Positions 6,133 to 7,984 of a stretch of DNA of 7,984 nucleotides are shown here, in pieces. This stretch comes from Spirochaetaceae bacterium. Lineage in GTDB: Bacteria > Spirochaetota > Spirochaetia > WRBN01. Made by a program: the position numbers and the translations under genes. Numbering within the stretch: the stretch's first letter is position 1; the number at the start of each line of letters is the position of its first letter. The stretch is taken from contig JAHHUI010000065.1 in NCBI GenBank assembly GCA_020024055.1, positions 1-7,984 on the forward strand. Reading direction: 5' to 3'. Below the pieces are notes generated by a model, which did not search any database, was not told where the DNA came from, and saw only the letters and a list, made by a program, of their open reading frames with translations.

Positions 6133-6999
6133 ATGCAAGCATATGAAAATTTAAAATCAAGTTATGACGATGATGACAGTGCATTGTCCTTATATCTGCG
6201 GGAAATCAATAATATTCCCCTGCTTTCACGCAATGAAGAAGTCGCTCTTGCGACCCAAGCCCGCATGGGAGACGACATTGCGCGCAACAAACTGGCCCAG
6301 TCACATTTGCGATTTGTTGTGAATGTGGCCAAAAAATTTCAGAACAGAGGCTTGCCTTTGTCTGATTTGATCAGCGAGGGAAATATTGGCCTGCTGCATG
6401 CTATTGAAAGATTTGAACCAGAAAAAGGCTATCATTTCATTTCCTATGCCGTGTGGTGGATTCGCCAGTCCATTATGAAGGCTTTGGTGGAAAAGTCCTG
6501 TGGCATTCGCTTGCCTCAAAATCGTGTCAGCGATTTGGCGCAAATTCATAAAGTGCGCAAAATGATGCAGGCAGATGGCCTGAGCGACGACCCAAGACAG
6601 GTGGCCAAAATATTGAATATGGATATGAATATTGTCAAAGATCTGATTAATATCTCACGCGAGCATGCCAGTCTGGATGCTCCGATTAATTCGGACAATG
6701 AAAAGACCCTAGGCCAGATGATTCAAGACACGATTTATGACGCACCAGACAAAAATGTGGACGAAGAAGAATTAAAAAATTCGATCAACACAGCTCTATC
6801 CAGCCTGAGTCCGAAAGAAGTGAGTGTATTGGAACTACGATTTGGTCTGAATGGGCAGAAAGCCCATTCGCTCAAAGAAATCGGCGAGATGTTCAACCTA
6901 ACCAAGGAACGCATTCGTCAAATTGAAAAACGGGCGATGGACAGACTGAAGCACCCCAGTCGCATCGCACGCCTGCTGGATTTATTGCCTAAACTATGA
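6133..6999 (+). CDS. Sigma-70-family RNA polymerase sigma factor (group 2, RpoS-like role likely)
   Basis: A 288-residue primary-like sigma factor that directs RNA polymerase to a set of promoters. It starts with a short acidic segment (YDDDDSA, 11-17) and region 1.2 (SLYLREINNIPLLSRNEE, 19-36); region 1.1 of housekeeping RpoD is absent. Region 2 spans about 59-118 and has the core-binding 'SDLISEGNIGLLHAIERF' and the -10-recognition helix 'HFISYAVWWIRQSIMKAL'. Region 3 follows (RVSDLAQIHKVRK onward). Region 4 (about 218-275) ends with the -35-recognition helix-turn-helix 'SLKEIGEMFNLTKERIRQIEKRAMDRLKHP'. The short length and missing N-terminal domain fit an alternative group 2 factor rather than the housekeeping one. 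The sigma-54 promoter and paired upstream sites suggest that an NtrC-type activator turns it on, like rpoS in Borrelia. I leave the symbol blank because orthology to rpoS cannot be shown here. The next gene is convergent. Confidence 0.93.
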   Translation: MQAYENLKSSYDDDDSALSLYLREINNIPLLSRNEEVALATQARMGDDIARNKLAQSHLRFVVNVAKKFQNRGLPLSDLISEGNIGLLHAIERFEPEKGYHFISYAVWWIRQSIMKALVEKSCGIRLPQNRVSDLAQIHKVRKMMQADGLSDDPRQVAKILNMDMNIVKDLINISREHASLDAPINSDNEKTLGQMIQDTIYDAPDKNVDEEELKNSINTALSSLSPKEVSVLELRFGLNGQKAHSLKEIGEMFNLTKERIRQIEKRAMDRLKHPSRIARLLDLLPKL

Positions 7000-7010
7000 T
7001 AACAGACAGC

Positions 7011-7043
7011 CTTGAAGCCTTTTTTGTGTGTCCGGGCTTCAAG
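7011..7043. terminator. Inverted repeat between convergent genes, possible bidirectional terminator
   Basis: CTTGAAGCC (7011-7019) and GGCTTCAAG (7035-7043) form a perfect 9-bp stem with a 15-base loop that contains a T6 run (7020-7025). It fills most of the 51-bp gap between the stops of the sigma-factor and cyclase genes. The T-run is in the loop, not after the stem, so intrinsic termination is uncertain. Its location is where a shared terminator would be expected. Confidence 0.45.
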
Positions 7044-7050
7044 ACGCTGC

Positions 7051-7984
7051 CTATTCTTCCTGTAATTTTGGGTCCCAGGCAAAGACACAATTTTTGCCCA
7101 TTTTCTTCGCTTCATACATGGCCATATCAGCCATGCGCATGATGGTTTTCATATCATTACTGTCCAGCGGGGCAAAGGCCACACCCAAAGATGCCGCAAT
7201 GAGTGCCTCGCCGGATTCCAGCTCAATGGGCAAGCGCAGAGAACTCAGCACTGTCTGACAGCGCTTAATAGCCTCACCTTTGTCTTTAAAGTCTTCCAGA
7301 ATAAGGAAAAATTCATCCCCACCCACGCGTGCGACGAAATCATTCTGACCCACACTCTCTAAAATACGGCTGGCCACAACCTGCAACACTTGATCGCCGG
7401 CCTGATGCCCTTGTGTATCATTGACTGTTTTGAATCCGTCTAAATCCAGCACCACAACGGCAAAAATCTCGCCGTCCATCAAGCCCATCAGGCTGGCACT
7501 GAGTTTTTTCTTGAAAGACACACGATTAGGCAAATGCGTCAGCGGGTCCAAATAAGCGCGATCGGCCAATTCCTTTTCATATTGTTTCTGTTCATTCATA
7601 TCGGTAAAGGCAATGACTGTTCGCGAGAGCTTGTCGCTGCCATTTTCGCGCACCATTAAAAGCCGCCAGCGTACCCAGCGCGGATTTCCATTACACACCA
7701 TCTGTGTATCAATCGTCATGGTATCCTCGGAATAGGTGCCGCGCAGGAAATGCTGAATAATTTCTTTCTGGGTAATGCTTTCTTCTGTTATAAGATCAAC
7801 AAAAAAGCTCAAGTCCTTATCAGCAATATCACTTTGAGTAATACCCAAAAGCTCATGAAGATCACGCGAGCAGAATAATGTTTTATTATCATAAATATAG
7901 TCACAAAATCCGCTTCTGGTGGAATTGACGGCCAGCTGCCATCTTTCTTCGCTGGCGCGAAGGACTTCCTGAAGATAATTTTCC
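7051..7984 (-). CDS. PAS-GGDEF diguanylate cyclase, C-terminal 310 residues (cut by right edge)
   Basis: Enzyme that makes the second messenger cyclic di-GMP from two GTP. The frame is open to the right edge, beginning ENYLQEVLRASEERWQLAV, so the N-terminus is missing; an apparent TTG start at 7848 is internal. A PAS sensor domain covers visible residues about 10-132 (RWQLAVNSTRSGFCDYIYD near its start, NPRWVRWRLL and VIAFTDMNEQKQYEKEL near its end). A short coiled linker leads to the GGDEF domain with DPLTHLPNR (146-154), metal-binding DLDGFK (180-185), NDTQGHQAGD and the intact active-site GGDEF (221-225). The position of the inhibitory RxxD motif reads GQND (212-215), so product inhibition through the primary I-site is probably lost. 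No EAL or HD-GYP domain follows; the stop is TAG 7053-7051. What the PAS domain senses, and whether membrane or receiver domains precede it, cannot be seen. Confidence 0.95.
   Translation of the reverse strand, partial: ENYLQEVLRASEERWQLAVNSTRSGFCDYIYDNKTLFCSRDLHELLGITQSDIADKDLSFFVDLITEESITQKEIIQHFLRGTYSEDTMTIDTQMVCNGNPRWVRWRLLMVRENGSDKLSRTVIAFTDMNEQKQYEKELADRAYLDPLTHLPNRVSFKKKLSASLMGLMDGEIFAVVVLDLDGFKTVNDTQGHQAGDQVLQVVASRILESVGQNDFVARVGGDEFFLILEDFKDKGEAIKRCQTVLSSLRLPIELESGEALIAASLGVAFAPLDSNDMKTIMRMADMAMYEAKKMGKNCVFAWDPKLQEE

Noticed and set aside
7051..7848. A complete 265-residue cyclase starting at TTG 7848
   Set aside because: The same frame continues without a stop to the right edge and encodes the first part of a PAS domain, so the TTG is an internal leucine codon.
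1..7984. CRISPR arrays, tRNA or rRNA genes, transposases
   Set aside because: No regularly spaced repeats, cloverleaf-like segments, rRNA signatures or transposase motifs were seen when reading both strands.

Overview
The window looks like chromosome of a spirochaete, probably treponeme-like. The evidence is the DnaX N-terminus (the treponemal-type 'EVTATRRRPQ' start), the dnaX-ybaB pair, and a second primary-like sigma factor with 'GYHFISYAVWWIRQ' in region 2. This assignment rests on recognising protein families by eye; no search was run. Housekeeping genes are near or above 50% GC in hand-counted samples. The restriction-modification gene is clearly more AT-rich.

Layout from left to right. 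(1) 1-621, minus strand: N-terminal 207 residues of leucyl-tRNA synthetase (leuS), cut by the left edge. (2) 686-4183, minus strand: a 1165-residue single-chain type IIG restriction-modification enzyme with an N-terminal PD-(D/E)xK nuclease, an N6-adenine methyltransferase core and a C-terminal target-recognition region. It carries a run of nine G in the coding strand (1285-1293) inside the recognition region, a typical signature of phase variation. (3) 4184-4300: divergent intergenic region with an 18-bp palindrome. (4) 4301-5614 and 5611-5931, plus strand: dnaX (short, gamma-like) and ybaB/ebfC, overlapping by ATGA. (5) 5932-6132: a regulatory region holding two 17-bp imperfect palindromes exactly 41 bp apart, a 17-bp hairpin-palindrome, and a very good sigma-54 -24/-12 promoter. 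(6) 6133-6999, plus strand: a 288-residue sigma-70-family sigma factor driven by that sigma-54 promoter. (7) 7000-7050: a convergent gap with a 9-bp inverted repeat. (8) 7051 to the right edge, minus strand: C-terminal part of a PAS-GGDEF diguanylate cyclase with a degenerate inhibitory site.

The two most notable systems are regulatory. First, the sigma factor appears to sit under sigma-54 control with paired enhancer-like sites 120-165 bp upstream of the predicted start. This is a sigma-54 to sigma-70-family cascade analogous to the RpoN-RpoS pathway of Borrelia. Second, the lone type IIG enzyme appears to be switchable by slippage in its poly-G tract: one base lost or gained leads to a stop within the recognition region, which would alter or abolish DNA methylation and restriction. 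The first is inferred from promoter architecture, the second from the reading frame around the tract; both are directly readable in the sequence but not experimentally shown here.
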